Below the pieces are notes generated by a model, which was not told the origin of the DNA, made no database searches, and saw only the letters and a program-made list of their open reading frames with translations. From the NCBI RefSeq assembly GCF_000245015.1, contig NZ_JH600070.1, positions 2,018,634 through 2,082,633 on the forward strand: a DNA stretch of 64,000 bases, given 5' to 3'. This DNA comes from Beggiatoa alba B18LD. Its GTDB lineage: Bacteria > Pseudomonadota > Gammaproteobacteria > Beggiatoales > Beggiatoaceae. Below are positions 19,189 through 27,938 of the stretch, one piece after another. Position 1 is the stretch's first letter. Each line of letters begins with the position of its first letter. The translations under genes were made by a program, and so were the position numbers.

Positions 19189-19764
19189 TTAGCCATTTAA
19201 CGATTCGGCTAAGGTTCGCATGGCTTGTTCCGTAATTTGATAAGGAATGTGTCCTGTGCGTTGCATATCTAAGTTCTCATATAAGGCTTGATGCGGATTC
19301 CAATCAGGCACGTGTAAATCAACACGGCTATATTGTTGTTCGATGGCTTTTTGACAGACGGCTGCAATCAGTTTTTGCCCTACATGTAAATTTTCACCCA
19401 GTTCAATATCTTCCACATATAAACTATCGATATATAAATACGGTTGACCATTAAAGGTCGAATAACTCTTCATAAAGGTAACAATACCAATAATTTGTTC
19501 ATTATATTCAGCCAGTAAGGTATGGTAATATGGACAATGTCCAAAGCCATTACGAGTAATATCAGCAACCGTTGCGGTAAATAAATGCCCCATTCCTAAA
19601 GAATCTGCCAATTTTTTTAATAAATTGTGCATTATCGGTGCGTCATTAGGGTGTGCTGGGCGGATTGTTAGCGTATTAACAGGGCGAGCCTTGTTCATAA
19701 ATGGCTTTGTGACCATCGCTAACGCGCTTTTAATTGGATGAGTTGGTCTATCGAGAATTTGCAT
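19189..19764 (-). CDS. GNAT-family N-acetyltransferase
   Basis: 191 residues with a GNAT fold: TIRPAHPNDAPIMHNLLKKLADSLG (beta1-alpha1), YYHTLLAEYNEQIIGIVTF, PYLYIDSLYVEDIELG (beta4), then LHVGQKLIAAVCQKAIEQQYSRVDLHV. The usual Q/RxxGxG/A acetyl-CoA loop appears as HVGQKL, a shortened variant. LYENLDMQRTGHIPYQI is the typical end. Start is uncertain: ATG 19764 abuts the divergent kinase gene, ATG 19788 would overlap it by 23 bp, and an internal ATG precedes NKARPVN. Substrate unknown. Confidence 0.8.
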   Translation of the reverse strand: MQILDRPTHPIKSALAMVTKPFMNKARPVNTLTIRPAHPNDAPIMHNLLKKLADSLGMGHLFTATVADITRNGFGHCPYYHTLLAEYNEQIIGIVTFMKSYSTFNGQPYLYIDSLYVEDIELGENLHVGQKLIAAVCQKAIEQQYSRVDLHVPDWNPHQALYENLDMQRTGHIPYQITEQAMRTLAESLNG

Positions 19765-19765
19765 A

Positions 19766-21250
19766 ATGCGTCGCCCCCATTCCCTCAAAAACTTATTATT
19801 GCTTTATGAAACAACTTTTTTGCTACTGGTCATTGTGACAGGCACAATCGGCGGTAGTTGGGCTTATTGGTGGCAGAAAACGTCCAGTGAATCTGCACGA
19901 ATTAATATCTTATATCATAGTATCTATAAGATACGCGAAAATTTATTTAAACAGATAGAAAGTGTCAATAATACAAACCGTTTGGAAGGACCTGCAGCAT
20001 TTATTACCTTCTACCAAGACTATCCTACACTAATTAATCAACAGCTTAATGACTTAGCAAATACAGCTATTTCAGAAACAGAACAAACCCTCGTCCGACA
20101 ACTGCAAATAGTCTATTTTACCATTCAGTCAAATTTAGAGGCTTTATTAAACTCTAGCACGTTCTATGCACAACTCGCGCAAGGGCAGACAATCAATGCA
20201 CAAGCCATTATGGCAAAATTTGATGTCATCTTTACACAGTTTTTAGGTGCGCTAGAAGCACAACGTCAAATCATAGACGCGCAAAATCAGCAATGGATAA
20301 AGTGGACATTATTAATTATTCCCTTACCAACACTGCTAGCAATTTTATTACTCATGCGCTCACGCCATGCCATACGCAAACATTTCGTTTCACCCATTTA
20401 TCAAATCACGACCGACGCGAGACGAATTAGTGCGGGTGTATATGACCCACCGATTAGCGTGATTGGGGTTGAAGAAGTGCAAACTTTGGCAAATGCCATG
20501 AATCAAATGACACAAGCCCTTTTAGCCAGTCAATCCGCGCTATTAGAAACCGAACGACAAGCTGCACTTGGCGCATTAGTCCCCGTTGTTGCCCACAATG
20601 TCCGTAACCCACTAGCCAGTATTCGCGCCATAGCCCAAATGATGGATTGCACCCATGCAGAAACAACGGAAGCCCGCGACGACATTATTACCACCGTTGA
20701 CCGTTTAGAACGTTGGGTTAGCTCCCTTGTCTCCTATCTACACCCCTTAAAACCCTGCTTACAACCCGCTTGCTTTGCTAACCTACTCACAACCACCATT
20801 CAATTATTAAAAACAAAATTAGATGCTAAACAACTTACTATCCACTTTACAGGCGATACATTACCCAACAAAGTCCTGATGGATGCCAATTTAGTAGAAC
20901 AAGCTATTTATGGCTTACTCAACAATGCGATAGAAGCCTCCCCCCTCGGCGCAACAATTCACATTACCCTAAAAACACAAGAAACTGACCTCTATTGCAC
21001 CATCACAGACCAAGGTGCGGGGATGCCCTTTATTCCCCAAACCCCCCAACATCCAACCGTTACCCCCATGCCCTCGACAAAACGCTTCGGCACGGGCTTA
21101 GGCATTCCCTTTGCCTTTAAAGTCTGCCAAGCACACGGCTGGCAATTAACGTTTCACTCAGAACAAGGCAAAGGCACTTGTGTACAACTGCTGATTAAAA
21201 CTAACCATTACACGCCTATGCAAACAGAATCCCTAAACATTGACTCATAA
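19766..21250 (+). CDS. Membrane sensor histidine kinase
   Basis: 494 residues. Transmembrane segment about 12-32, a periplasmic helical sensor of about 150 residues (Asn/Gln-rich), a second segment about 178-197 (WTLLIIPLPTLLAILLL), and a HAMP-like linker (VSPIYQITTDARRISAGVYD). The H-box is VVAHNVRNPLASIRAIAQMM, with phospho-acceptor His about residue 277. The catalytic domain has NNAIEASPLGA, DQGAGMPF and GTGLGIPFAFKV. The LNNAIEAS/AHNVRNP style is that of NtrB-like kinases. No response regulator adjoins; the SpoIIE phosphatase follows after 114 bp and may share the pathway. The start codon region overlaps the divergent GNAT gene's 5' end. Confidence 0.9.
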   Translation: MRRPHSLKNLLLLYETTFLLLVIVTGTIGGSWAYWWQKTSSESARINILYHSIYKIRENLFKQIESVNNTNRLEGPAAFITFYQDYPTLINQQLNDLANTAISETEQTLVRQLQIVYFTIQSNLEALLNSSTFYAQLAQGQTINAQAIMAKFDVIFTQFLGALEAQRQIIDAQNQQWIKWTLLIIPLPTLLAILLLMRSRHAIRKHFVSPIYQITTDARRISAGVYDPPISVIGVEEVQTLANAMNQMTQALLASQSALLETERQAALGALVPVVAHNVRNPLASIRAIAQMMDCTHAETTEARDDIITTVDRLERWVSSLVSYLHPLKPCLQPACFANLLTTTIQLLKTKLDAKQLTIHFTGDTLPNKVLMDANLVEQAIYGLLNNAIEASPLGATIHITLKTQETDLYCTITDQGAGMPFIPQTPQHPTVTPMPSTKRFGTGLGIPFAFKVCQAHGWQLTFHSEQGKGTCVQLLIKTNHYTPMQTESLNIDS

Positions 21251-21364
21251 CCAAACAGACAAGACACAGGCTTGAATATTCTTAGAAAAAAACCAATAGA
21301 CTCACTACAATCCAGAATGACCCATAGCTAAAAATAGAATGAAACACTTTAGGTCATTACTTTT

Positions 21365-22861
21365 ATGCAAAACCATACCATTCTTTCCAGAAAACAAGCC
21401 GCACTTGTTTTTCTAGGCTTTATCAGCATCCTCTCCGTACTGAGCCTTGCTGCTTGGCTGGGGCTTAAAAGCCTCATGATTGTCAACCAACAACTCGAAG
21501 AACTAGTAACTGAAAACAATAAAAAATCAAAACTTATTAACTACATGCGTGACCTTGTACGCGAGCGGATTATCAGCGTTCACAATATCACCAACATGAC
21601 AGACCCCTTCGCCATTGATGCCGAATGGGAAAAATTCAGCGAATATGCCCGCGAATTCATCAAAGCTCGAGAACAACTTTATCACCTCAACTTAAGCCCT
21701 CACGAACAACAACTATTAGAAAATCAAAAACCGCTACTTGCTCAAGGTCAAGAAACTTTAGGCAAAGTCATTACTCACGCCCAATCAGGACAAATGGACA
21801 AAGCCAAACAACTCCTGATTCAAGCACAAATACTCAGCAACCAAATCATCGATGAACTACAAGGCATTCGTCAGGCGCGTGAAGTAGAGGCGGAAAAATC
21901 CCTACAAGCTGCCACCATTGCCTATCAACAAACCGTCCGACAAGTCACCCTCCTAGGCGGTGTCGCCGTGTTACTCTCCCTCTCCATTATTGGTTTTGTC
22001 GTTAAACGCATTAATGCCCAAGAAAACACCTTACGCTACGCACTCAAAGAAATATCATTACTAAACAAGTTATTAAAAGCTGATAATCAACGCATGGAAG
22101 CTGAACTATCCATTACTCGTCGACTACAACAAATGGTTTTGCCCAAAGAATACGAACTCGCAGACATTGAAGAATTAGACATTGCCGTCTTTATGGAACC
22201 TGCAACCGAAGTCGGTGGCGATTACTACGACATCCTACAAAATAATGGTTCGATAAAAATCGGCATTGGTGACGTAACAGGACACGGACTAGAAAGCGGT
22301 GTTCTGATGCTCATGGTACAAATGGCAGTTAGAACCCTACTGACCAATAACGTAACAGACCCGAAACTCTTCCTCAGTGTTCTAAATCGTGCGATTTACG
22401 ATAATGTACAACGCATGGATTCTGATAAAAATTTAACCCTATCGCTACTAGATTACGAACAAGGAAAAGTTCGCTTAAGTGGACAACATGAAGAAGTGCT
22501 ATTTATAAATCATCAAGGGATAGTGAAACGAATAGACACCCGCGATTTAGGATTTATCGTCGGTTTAGAACCTGATATAGAAAACTGGATTGCTTATAAA
22601 GACATCTATTTACAAGAAAATGAAGGCATTGTCCTTTATACGGACGGAGTCACAGAAGCATTGAACCACAAACGCGAAGTTTATGGCGTAAAACGTCTAT
22701 GCGAAGTCATTAGTAAGCACTGGCATTTATCCTCTAAACACATCAAAAAAGCGGTTATTGCTGATGTTCATCACCATTTAGGCACATTACGCCCCCTTGA
22801 CGACATCACACTGATTGTGATTAAACAAAGAGCAATACTGCAAACGATAGCGATGGCATAA
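21365..22861 (+). CDS. SpoIIE/PP2C-type phosphatase with membrane sensor domain
   Basis: 498 residues. First membrane helix about residues 10-36 and second about 195-215 (LLGGVAVLLSLSIIGFVV). Between them is a four-helix-bundle-like sensor of the chemoreceptor type (long helices, NITNMTDPFAIDAEW). After a coiled segment the phosphatase domain has its metal sites at EVGGDYYD, GDVTGHGLESGVLM, LYTDGVTEA and DDITLIVIK. Such enzymes dephosphorylate a Ser/Thr on a STAS-type partner. No anti-sigma kinase or STAS gene adjoins; the nearest STAS gene is at 12573. It follows the histidine kinase on the same strand. Confidence 0.92.
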   Translation: MQNHTILSRKQAALVFLGFISILSVLSLAAWLGLKSLMIVNQQLEELVTENNKKSKLINYMRDLVRERIISVHNITNMTDPFAIDAEWEKFSEYAREFIKAREQLYHLNLSPHEQQLLENQKPLLAQGQETLGKVITHAQSGQMDKAKQLLIQAQILSNQIIDELQGIRQAREVEAEKSLQAATIAYQQTVRQVTLLGGVAVLLSLSIIGFVVKRINAQENTLRYALKEISLLNKLLKADNQRMEAELSITRRLQQMVLPKEYELADIEELDIAVFMEPATEVGGDYYDILQNNGSIKIGIGDVTGHGLESGVLMLMVQMAVRTLLTNNVTDPKLFLSVLNRAIYDNVQRMDSDKNLTLSLLDYEQGKVRLSGQHEEVLFINHQGIVKRIDTRDLGFIVGLEPDIENWIAYKDIYLQENEGIVLYTDGVTEALNHKREVYGVKRLCEVISKHWHLSSKHIKKAVIADVHHHLGTLRPLDDITLIVIKQRAILQTIAMA

Positions 22862-22896
22862 GCATTAACCCCAAGCATGGCGAGTAAATTTTTAGG

Positions 22897-22961
22897 TATA
22901 GTAAACGCACTATAAAAACGATGCGAAGGACTGGCAGTCCTAGATTTAAATCACTTTATGG
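22897..22961. repeat. Second-family repeat (AGGACTGGCAGTCCT palindrome)
   Basis: Reads ATAGTAAACGCACTATAAAA, then CGATGCGAAGGACTGGCAG, TCCTAGATTTAAATC and ACTTTATGGTA. The same order recurs inverted at 46804-46869, and partially at 35425-35470. It is directly joined to the larger repeat element at 22962, as at 46870. The ACTGGCAGT palindrome is central. Confidence 0.8.
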
Positions 22962-23186
22962 TAACTTGAGTTCGGCGAGTTTTATAAAACAAAACAGAGA
23001 CCTGCTAGGTTTTCAAAACCTAGCAGGTCTTTTTTTGTCTGAATCAGAATTCACAGAATTAGCAGAATTAAAAACAATTAAAAACATAATTTTTTATTCT
23101 TTTAATTTTCTTGTCTTTTTAATTCTGAAAATTCTGATTCAGACAAGTTGTTGTCTTTTTAAAAGAAACTCGCCGAACTCAGGTTA
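22962..23186. repeat. MITE-like palindromic repeat, full copy
   Basis: Ends TAACTTGAGTTCGGCGAG and the inverse CTCGCCGAACTCAGGTTA. The hairpin core at 22999-23029 is followed by TTTTTTT, and there are three 9-bp CAGAATTNN units rather than the four in the 6980 copy. It fills the gap between the SpoIIE phosphatase and the convergent radA, ending 11 bp from the radA stop. It could terminate transcription from both sides. Confidence 0.88.
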
Positions 23187-23197
23187 AAAAAAGGATT

Positions 23198-24616
23198 TTA
23201 AACACTGTACAACGCATCAACTAACCGCACAACGGGCACGATTTCTATATCGGGCAAAGGGTCTTTTGGGGCGTTGGCTTTGGGAACAATGGCTTTTTTA
23301 AAACCGTGTTTTGCAGCTTCGCGTAAACGTTCTAAACCATTGGGGACGGGGCGAATTTCTCCCGCAAGTCCAACTTCTCCAAAAACGACGAGTTCTTTGG
23401 ATAAAGGAACGTTTTTTAAACTGGATAAAATGGCGAGTAAAACGGCTAAATCTGCGCCCGTTTCGCTAACACGTACCCCACCAACGATATTGACAAAGAC
23501 ATCTTGGTCATAGGTGATAATGCCACCGTGACGGCTGAGGACAGCAAGGAGCATCGCCAAGCGGTTTTGGTCTAAGCCGAGCGTGACACGGCGCGGGTTA
23601 GGCATGTGTGAGGTGTCGACGAGGGCTTGGACTTCAACCAGCATGGGACGGCTACCTTCGCGCGTTACCATGATGACACTGCCCGCGACTTCTTCTTCAT
23701 GACGGGATAAAAATATCGCTGAGGGGTTGCTGACTTCTTTTAAGCCTTTATCCGTCATGGCAAAAATGCCGAGTTCATTCACAGCACCAAAGCGGTTTTT
23801 TATGGCGCGAATGACTCTAAAACGGCTATCGCTTTCCCCTTCAAAGTATAAAACTGTGTCGACCATGTGTTCTAACACACGCGGGCCTGCTAACGCGCCT
23901 TCTTTGGTGACGTGTCCCACGAGAAAAATGGCGGTATTGGCTTGTTTGGCAAAGCGAACCAGTTGGGCGGCACTTTCGCGTACTTGGGCAACAGAACCCG
24001 GCGCGGATTGTAATACGTCGGTGTAAACCGTTTGAATCGAGTCTATAACCATGATGCGCGGTTGTTCTGCTTTGGCAATTTGCAGGATGCGCTCGATATG
24101 GGTTTCAGTGAGGAGTTTGATACGGTTGACGTTTAGCCCGAGGCGTTGGGCGCGGAGGCTGACTTGTTGGGGGGATTCTTCGCCCGTGACGTAGAGGGGC
24201 ATCGGGTTTGAATCAGGACTTGCTTTCGCTTTTTTGTGTGTTACAGGCGGGCTATCATTGAATGCTATCTGACTCATTTCTGCGAGGGTTTGCAGAAGTA
24301 GGGTCGATTTGCCAATACCAGGGTCTCCACCGATGAGGATAACCGAACCACTGACAACGCCACCACCCAGCACGCGGTCTAATTCGCTCAATCCACTGAG
24401 CATCCGCGTTTCTTCTTGGGCTTCTATTGCATCAAGCATTAAAACGGCTTGGGGCTGATTGCCTGCATATCCGCTGAGTCGACGGTTTTTATTGGGTTCT
24501 TCTAAGACAGTTTCTTCTAGGCTGTTCCATGCGAGGCAGTCAGGGCATTGTCCTGACCACTTAGGCAGGACAGCACCGCAGGCTTTGCAGGCGTAGGCAG
24601 TTTTGGCTTTAGACAT
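23198..24616 (-). CDS. radA: RadA (Sms) recombination helicase
   Basis: RecA-like branch-migration ATPase in recombinational repair. 472 residues. N-terminal zinc finger CKACGAVLPKWSGQCPDC (residues 10-27), Walker A GGDPGIGKSTLL, an insert of about 15 Lys/Ser/Pro-rich residues (VTHKKAKASPDSNPM) before LYVTGEES, Walker B IMVIDSIQ, the diagnostic KNRFG motif, and a C-terminal Lon-protease-like domain (GGVRVSETGADLAVLLAILSS). Otherwise ordinary length. Convergent with the phosphatase gene across a repeat element. Confidence 0.97.
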   Translation of the reverse strand: MSKAKTAYACKACGAVLPKWSGQCPDCLAWNSLEETVLEEPNKNRRLSGYAGNQPQAVLMLDAIEAQEETRMLSGLSELDRVLGGGVVSGSVILIGGDPGIGKSTLLLQTLAEMSQIAFNDSPPVTHKKAKASPDSNPMPLYVTGEESPQQVSLRAQRLGLNVNRIKLLTETHIERILQIAKAEQPRIMVIDSIQTVYTDVLQSAPGSVAQVRESAAQLVRFAKQANTAIFLVGHVTKEGALAGPRVLEHMVDTVLYFEGESDSRFRVIRAIKNRFGAVNELGIFAMTDKGLKEVSNPSAIFLSRHEEEVAGSVIMVTREGSRPMLVEVQALVDTSHMPNPRRVTLGLDQNRLAMLLAVLSRHGGIITYDQDVFVNIVGGVRVSETGADLAVLLAILSSLKNVPLSKELVVFGEVGLAGEIRPVPNGLERLREAAKHGFKKAIVPKANAPKDPLPDIEIVPVVRLVDALYSV

Positions 24617-24713
24617 GGGAAAATAAAATAGCCCTTGCTATTACAAAACAGAAAGGGCGTTGCAGACAATTCAATGATGCGGGTTGTTAGCGTGAGCAAT
24701 AAACTGTGAATGT

Positions 24714-25019
24714 TTATCCGTGACTACCGTGACTTCCATGACCGCCACCATGACTACCATGTCCTGTATTATGCCCCGTATGTTTTTCATCTCCTGCTTG
24801 TTGCGGAGAAATGGTAGAGATAGCGTGCTTGTAAACGACTTGGCTTGCTGTATGAGAATCGTTATCGAGCACGATACAGTATCTATCATAGGTATTAATC
24901 CGCCCACTGAGTCGAATTCCATTGGTTAAATAAATAGATACCATCACTTTACCGTCGCATAAAGTTTTGAGTAAGCCATCTTGTAATTGCATGCTTTTGT
25001 CTGGGTTATTGTTTGTCAT
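24714..25019 (-). CDS. hfq: Hfq RNA chaperone with a His/Gly-rich tail
   Basis: Hexameric Sm-like protein that pairs small RNAs with mRNAs. Residues 7-70 form the Sm fold: MQLQDGLLKTLCDGKVMVSIYLTNGIRLSGRI (Sm1) and HAISTISP (Sm2, close to the usual YKHAISTI/V). The 101-residue product ends in about 28 residues rich in His and Gly (HTGHNTGHGSHGG and similar), encoded by near-repeats of CATGG/CAC codons. E. coli Hfq has a disordered but not His-rich C-terminus, so this tail may bind metal. The usual hflX/miaA neighbours are missing. Confidence 0.95.
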   Translation of the reverse strand: MTNNNPDKSMQLQDGLLKTLCDGKVMVSIYLTNGIRLSGRINTYDRYCIVLDNDSHTASQVVYKHAISTISPQQAGDEKHTGHNTGHGSHGGGHGSHGSHG

Positions 25020-25341
25020 AGTTTAGCAATGTTCCTGTCACGTTTTTGCAAAATCACCGTTTTATAATACGCCTCGCATCTATGTTCTTTTTGGGCAGAA
25101 CGTGATCCCTGTCTCTACGTTCTGTCCCTTTTCTACACGTGCATTGCGCGTATCTTGCTTTCAGCTGTTTTACTTGCCTTTCATTATATACATTGTCAAA
25201 TGAATAATCAGTGACAGTGGTTTGTTTTCTCCATTCTTAAGATTAACTCACTTATTTGCAACTGATTAAAAAAATCGCAGGTTTTGCTACAAAATTGCGT
25301 ACAATGGCATGTCTTTTTTTACGCCCATTTTTTGATGTCTT
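25020..25341. other. Divergent intergenic region between hfq and a methyltransferase
   Basis: 322 bp without a plausible gene. It must hold the hfq promoter (minus) and that of the methyltransferase (plus). An interrupted inverted pair, AGAACGTGATCCCTGTCTC and ACGTTCTGTCCC near 25095-25130, is visible but I cannot assign it. Confidence 0.4.
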
Positions 25342-26091
25342 ATGCTCACGATAGATGCTTTATTAGCGCGTTTTCCCAAACAACGCCCGCCCTTACCGAT
25401 GGCTTATCAAACTATTTATCATCAACATTATAAAAGTAATCGTGATGGTGGTAGCCAAGCGAGTCGTTTTGCGCATCGTTTTGAACGTTGGATGCATCAG
25501 CAAATTGCTGAAGATTGTGCCAATACAAGAAAGTCTTATACAACGTTAGAAATCGGTGCAGGTACGTTGAATCATTTGCCGTATGAGCCTCAACAGCCTA
25601 TTTATGATGTGGTTGAGCCTTATACCGCTTTATATGAAAACTCGCCACATCGTCAGCAAGTGCGGCATTTTTTCCGCGACATTATGACGGTTACAGAACG
25701 TTATCAACGGATTATATCAATTGCAACCTTTGAACATTTAGAGCATTTACCCTTAGTGATTGCCCAAAGTGGTTTATTATTAAATCCTGACGGTGTGTTA
25801 CGGGTCGCTATTCCTGCCGAGGGAGGGATTTTGTGGCGTTTAGCGTGGCAAATCTCAACGGGGGTAGAATTTCGTTTAAAATATAAATTAGATTACGGCG
25901 TGTTAATGCGTCATGAACACATTAATACATGGCAAGAAATTCAAACGTTATTAACGCATTGTTTCACAAAAGTTGACCGTCGACTGTATGGAATTAGCCC
26001 GCAACTATCACTGTATCACGTTTATCTCTGCCAACACCCACATTTAGACCGTTGTCAAACAATACGACAAACCTATCGCCCTCAAAATTAA
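25342..26091 (+). CDS. Class I SAM-dependent methyltransferase
   Basis: 249 residues. Motif I is TTLEIGAGTLNHLPYEP (about residues 72-88), followed by IYDVVEPYTALYENS as the acidic motif. Then IISIATFEHLEHLPLVIAQSGLLLNPDGVLRVAIP has the usual motif IV-V layout. The substrate is not clear; a C-terminal region rich in aromatic residues (SLYHVYLCQHPHL) could define it. Family resembles type-11/12 methyltransferases acting on small molecules or sugars. Monocistronic. Confidence 0.8.
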   Translation: MLTIDALLARFPKQRPPLPMAYQTIYHQHYKSNRDGGSQASRFAHRFERWMHQQIAEDCANTRKSYTTLEIGAGTLNHLPYEPQQPIYDVVEPYTALYENSPHRQQVRHFFRDIMTVTERYQRIISIATFEHLEHLPLVIAQSGLLLNPDGVLRVAIPAEGGILWRLAWQISTGVEFRLKYKLDYGVLMRHEHINTWQEIQTLLTHCFTKVDRRLYGISPQLSLYHVYLCQHPHLDRCQTIRQTYRPQN

Positions 26092-26212
26092 CTGATTGTT
26101 TGGGGTAAAAATTGCATAAATTGAATTGCTCTATCGGTAGATAGACTTGTATTTTTTACATGAATCTTGAATACTTTTGCCCTTTTTGCTGTTTTTAGGA
26201 ATATTAAACACA

Positions 26213-26512
26213 ATGTCGTTAACCTCCCATCAAACCCGTTATTTACGCAGTATTGCCCACGCTTTAAAACCAGTCGTGATGGTTGGCAGTAAAGGTATTA
26301 CTGACGCACTATTAGCTGAATTAGACAGCGCATTAGCTGCCCATGAACTGATTAAAGTTAGCATTGCCAGCGATGACCGCGAAGAACGGCGCGAAATAAC
26401 GGATGCTCTAAGCAAAGCCAGTGGCGCGGAAATCGTGCAATTGATTGGACGAACCAGCGTTTTATATCGCCCTGCCCAACCTGCCCGCATCATTTTACCG
26501 AAAAAAGCTTAA
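26213..26512 (+). CDS. yhbY: YhbY family CRM-domain RNA-binding protein
   Basis: 99 residues; a single CRS1/YhbY domain that associates with pre-50S ribosomal subunits. LTSHQTRYLRSIAHALKPVVMVGSKGI includes the GxxG-like loop, then ALAAHELIKVSIASDDREERREI and the C-terminal GRTSVLYRP. ATG at 26213 gives the standard MSLTS start; the in-frame ATG at 26177 would add a hydrophobic dozen with no family support. tilS follows after 25 bp, likely co-transcribed. Confidence 0.92.
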   Translation: MSLTSHQTRYLRSIAHALKPVVMVGSKGITDALLAELDSALAAHELIKVSIASDDREERREITDALSKASGAEIVQLIGRTSVLYRPAQPARIILPKKA

Positions 26513-26537
26513 TCGCTTTACTGACGCTATTATCTTC

Positions 26538-27860
26538 ATGCTTGACCCTGCTGATGACCCTTTCCTAACACGATTAGCAAGCCGTTTACAAACCCAGCGT
26601 GCAAAATCTTGTTGGTGGGTGGCTTACAGCGGGGGGCTAGACTCAACCGTATTGCTACACGCACTCGCTCGCCTGCGTCCTCACTTTCCTGATGTGACTT
26701 TACGCGCAATTCATATTCATCATGGATTACAAGCAGATGCAGATAGTTGGGCGAAACACTGCCAAGTCACTTGTTTAGCCTTAAAAATTCCCTGTACCGT
26801 CTCTTATGCACAAGTGCAAGTCCCCAAAGGCGAGAGTTTAGAAGCCTGCGCCCGTGAAGCTCGTTACCATCTTTTTAGCCAACACCTTCAAGCAAACGAC
26901 CTTTTAATTATCGCGCAACATGCTGATGACCAAGCCGAAACTGTGCTTTTACAATTATTCCGTGGCGCGGGGACGACGGGCTTGGCAGCTATGGCGATGT
27001 TAAGCCCGTTTGCACAAGCAACGCTATTTCGCCCGCTACTCGATACACCCCGCGCAACCTTGCAAACATGGGCAAATCAACAACAACTACACTATATTAA
27101 TGACCCATCAAATAACGATACCCGCTTTACTCGTAACTTCCTCCGCCATGAAATTATTCCCCGTTTGCAACAACGTTGGGCGAATATTAATCAAACCCTT
27201 TGTCGAGTCGCACAACATCAAGCAGAAGCAGACACGCTTTTACAAGAATTGGCACAAACTGATTTAAATAACTGCCAAACTAATCAAAAAAACCAATTAA
27301 ATATTAATGCATTAACCTGTCTTTCCCCTGCTCGCCAACGTAACCTTTTACGCTATTGGCTACAACAACTACAGTTCACCCCACCCAGTACCGCACAATT
27401 AGCCCAAATCCTTGAAACCCTGCTCCCTGCCAAAATAGACGCGCAACCACTGGTACAGTGGCAAGGGGTAGAAATTCGTCGCTACCAAAATATCCTATAC
27501 GCACTCCCTCCATTACCCATAAAACCAGCACACTATCAACAAACATGGTTGCCCCCCGCTTTCTTAACCCTACCTTTAGGATACTTACGAATTAAACCCG
27601 TTTTAGGACAAGGGATTAAACCAACGGATATATTTAAAGTTCAGTTACGCCAAGGGGGAGAAACTTGCCAATTACGTGGGTTACGCCGTGAGCTAAAAAC
27701 ACTATTACAAACAGCGCACATGCCCGCATGGTTACGCCCTTTTTTACCGCTAATTTATGTCAATGAAAAACTAGCATTTATTCCACATTTAGGCGTTTGT
27801 GATGGCTTTCAGGTTTCTGAGCAAGAAGAAGGCTGGATAATTGAATGGGTGATAGAATAA
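26538..27860 (+). CDS. tilS: tRNA(Ile)-lysidine synthase
   Basis: Modifies C34 of tRNA-Ile(CAU) to lysidine, changing its decoding from AUG to AUA. 440 residues. PP-loop VAYSGGLDSTVLLHAL (about residue 28), HIHHGLQADADSW, and the catalytic-site segment AQHADDQAETVLLQLFRGAGTTGL. The TilS C-terminal domains follow with LRQGGETCQLRG. ATG at 26538 is the natural start close to the PP-loop; the open frame extends 31 codons upstream into yhbY but lacks family support. Confidence 0.95.
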   Translation: MLDPADDPFLTRLASRLQTQRAKSCWWVAYSGGLDSTVLLHALARLRPHFPDVTLRAIHIHHGLQADADSWAKHCQVTCLALKIPCTVSYAQVQVPKGESLEACAREARYHLFSQHLQANDLLIIAQHADDQAETVLLQLFRGAGTTGLAAMAMLSPFAQATLFRPLLDTPRATLQTWANQQQLHYINDPSNNDTRFTRNFLRHEIIPRLQQRWANINQTLCRVAQHQAEADTLLQELAQTDLNNCQTNQKNQLNINALTCLSPARQRNLLRYWLQQLQFTPPSTAQLAQILETLLPAKIDAQPLVQWQGVEIRRYQNILYALPPLPIKPAHYQQTWLPPAFLTLPLGYLRIKPVLGQGIKPTDIFKVQLRQGGETCQLRGLRRELKTLLQTAHMPAWLRPFLPLIYVNEKLAFIPHLGVCDGFQVSEQEEGWIIEWVIE

Positions 27861-27938
27861 ACATTTTAATTCGCGTTTTTCTCTCGCTAATTAATGGCAA
27901 TCAGTCCTTATAAATTAGTTATAAATCAGTTGCTTACA

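Noticed and set aside
22921-23187. 88-codon open frame after the SpoIIE phosphatase
   Set aside because: It is the translation of the two repeat elements; the SESEFTELAELK stretch comes from the 9-bp units.
24671-24922. 83-codon frame overlapping hfq
   Set aside because: Shadow of hfq in another frame; the Met/Val-rich end is the mistranslation of the His/Gly tail.
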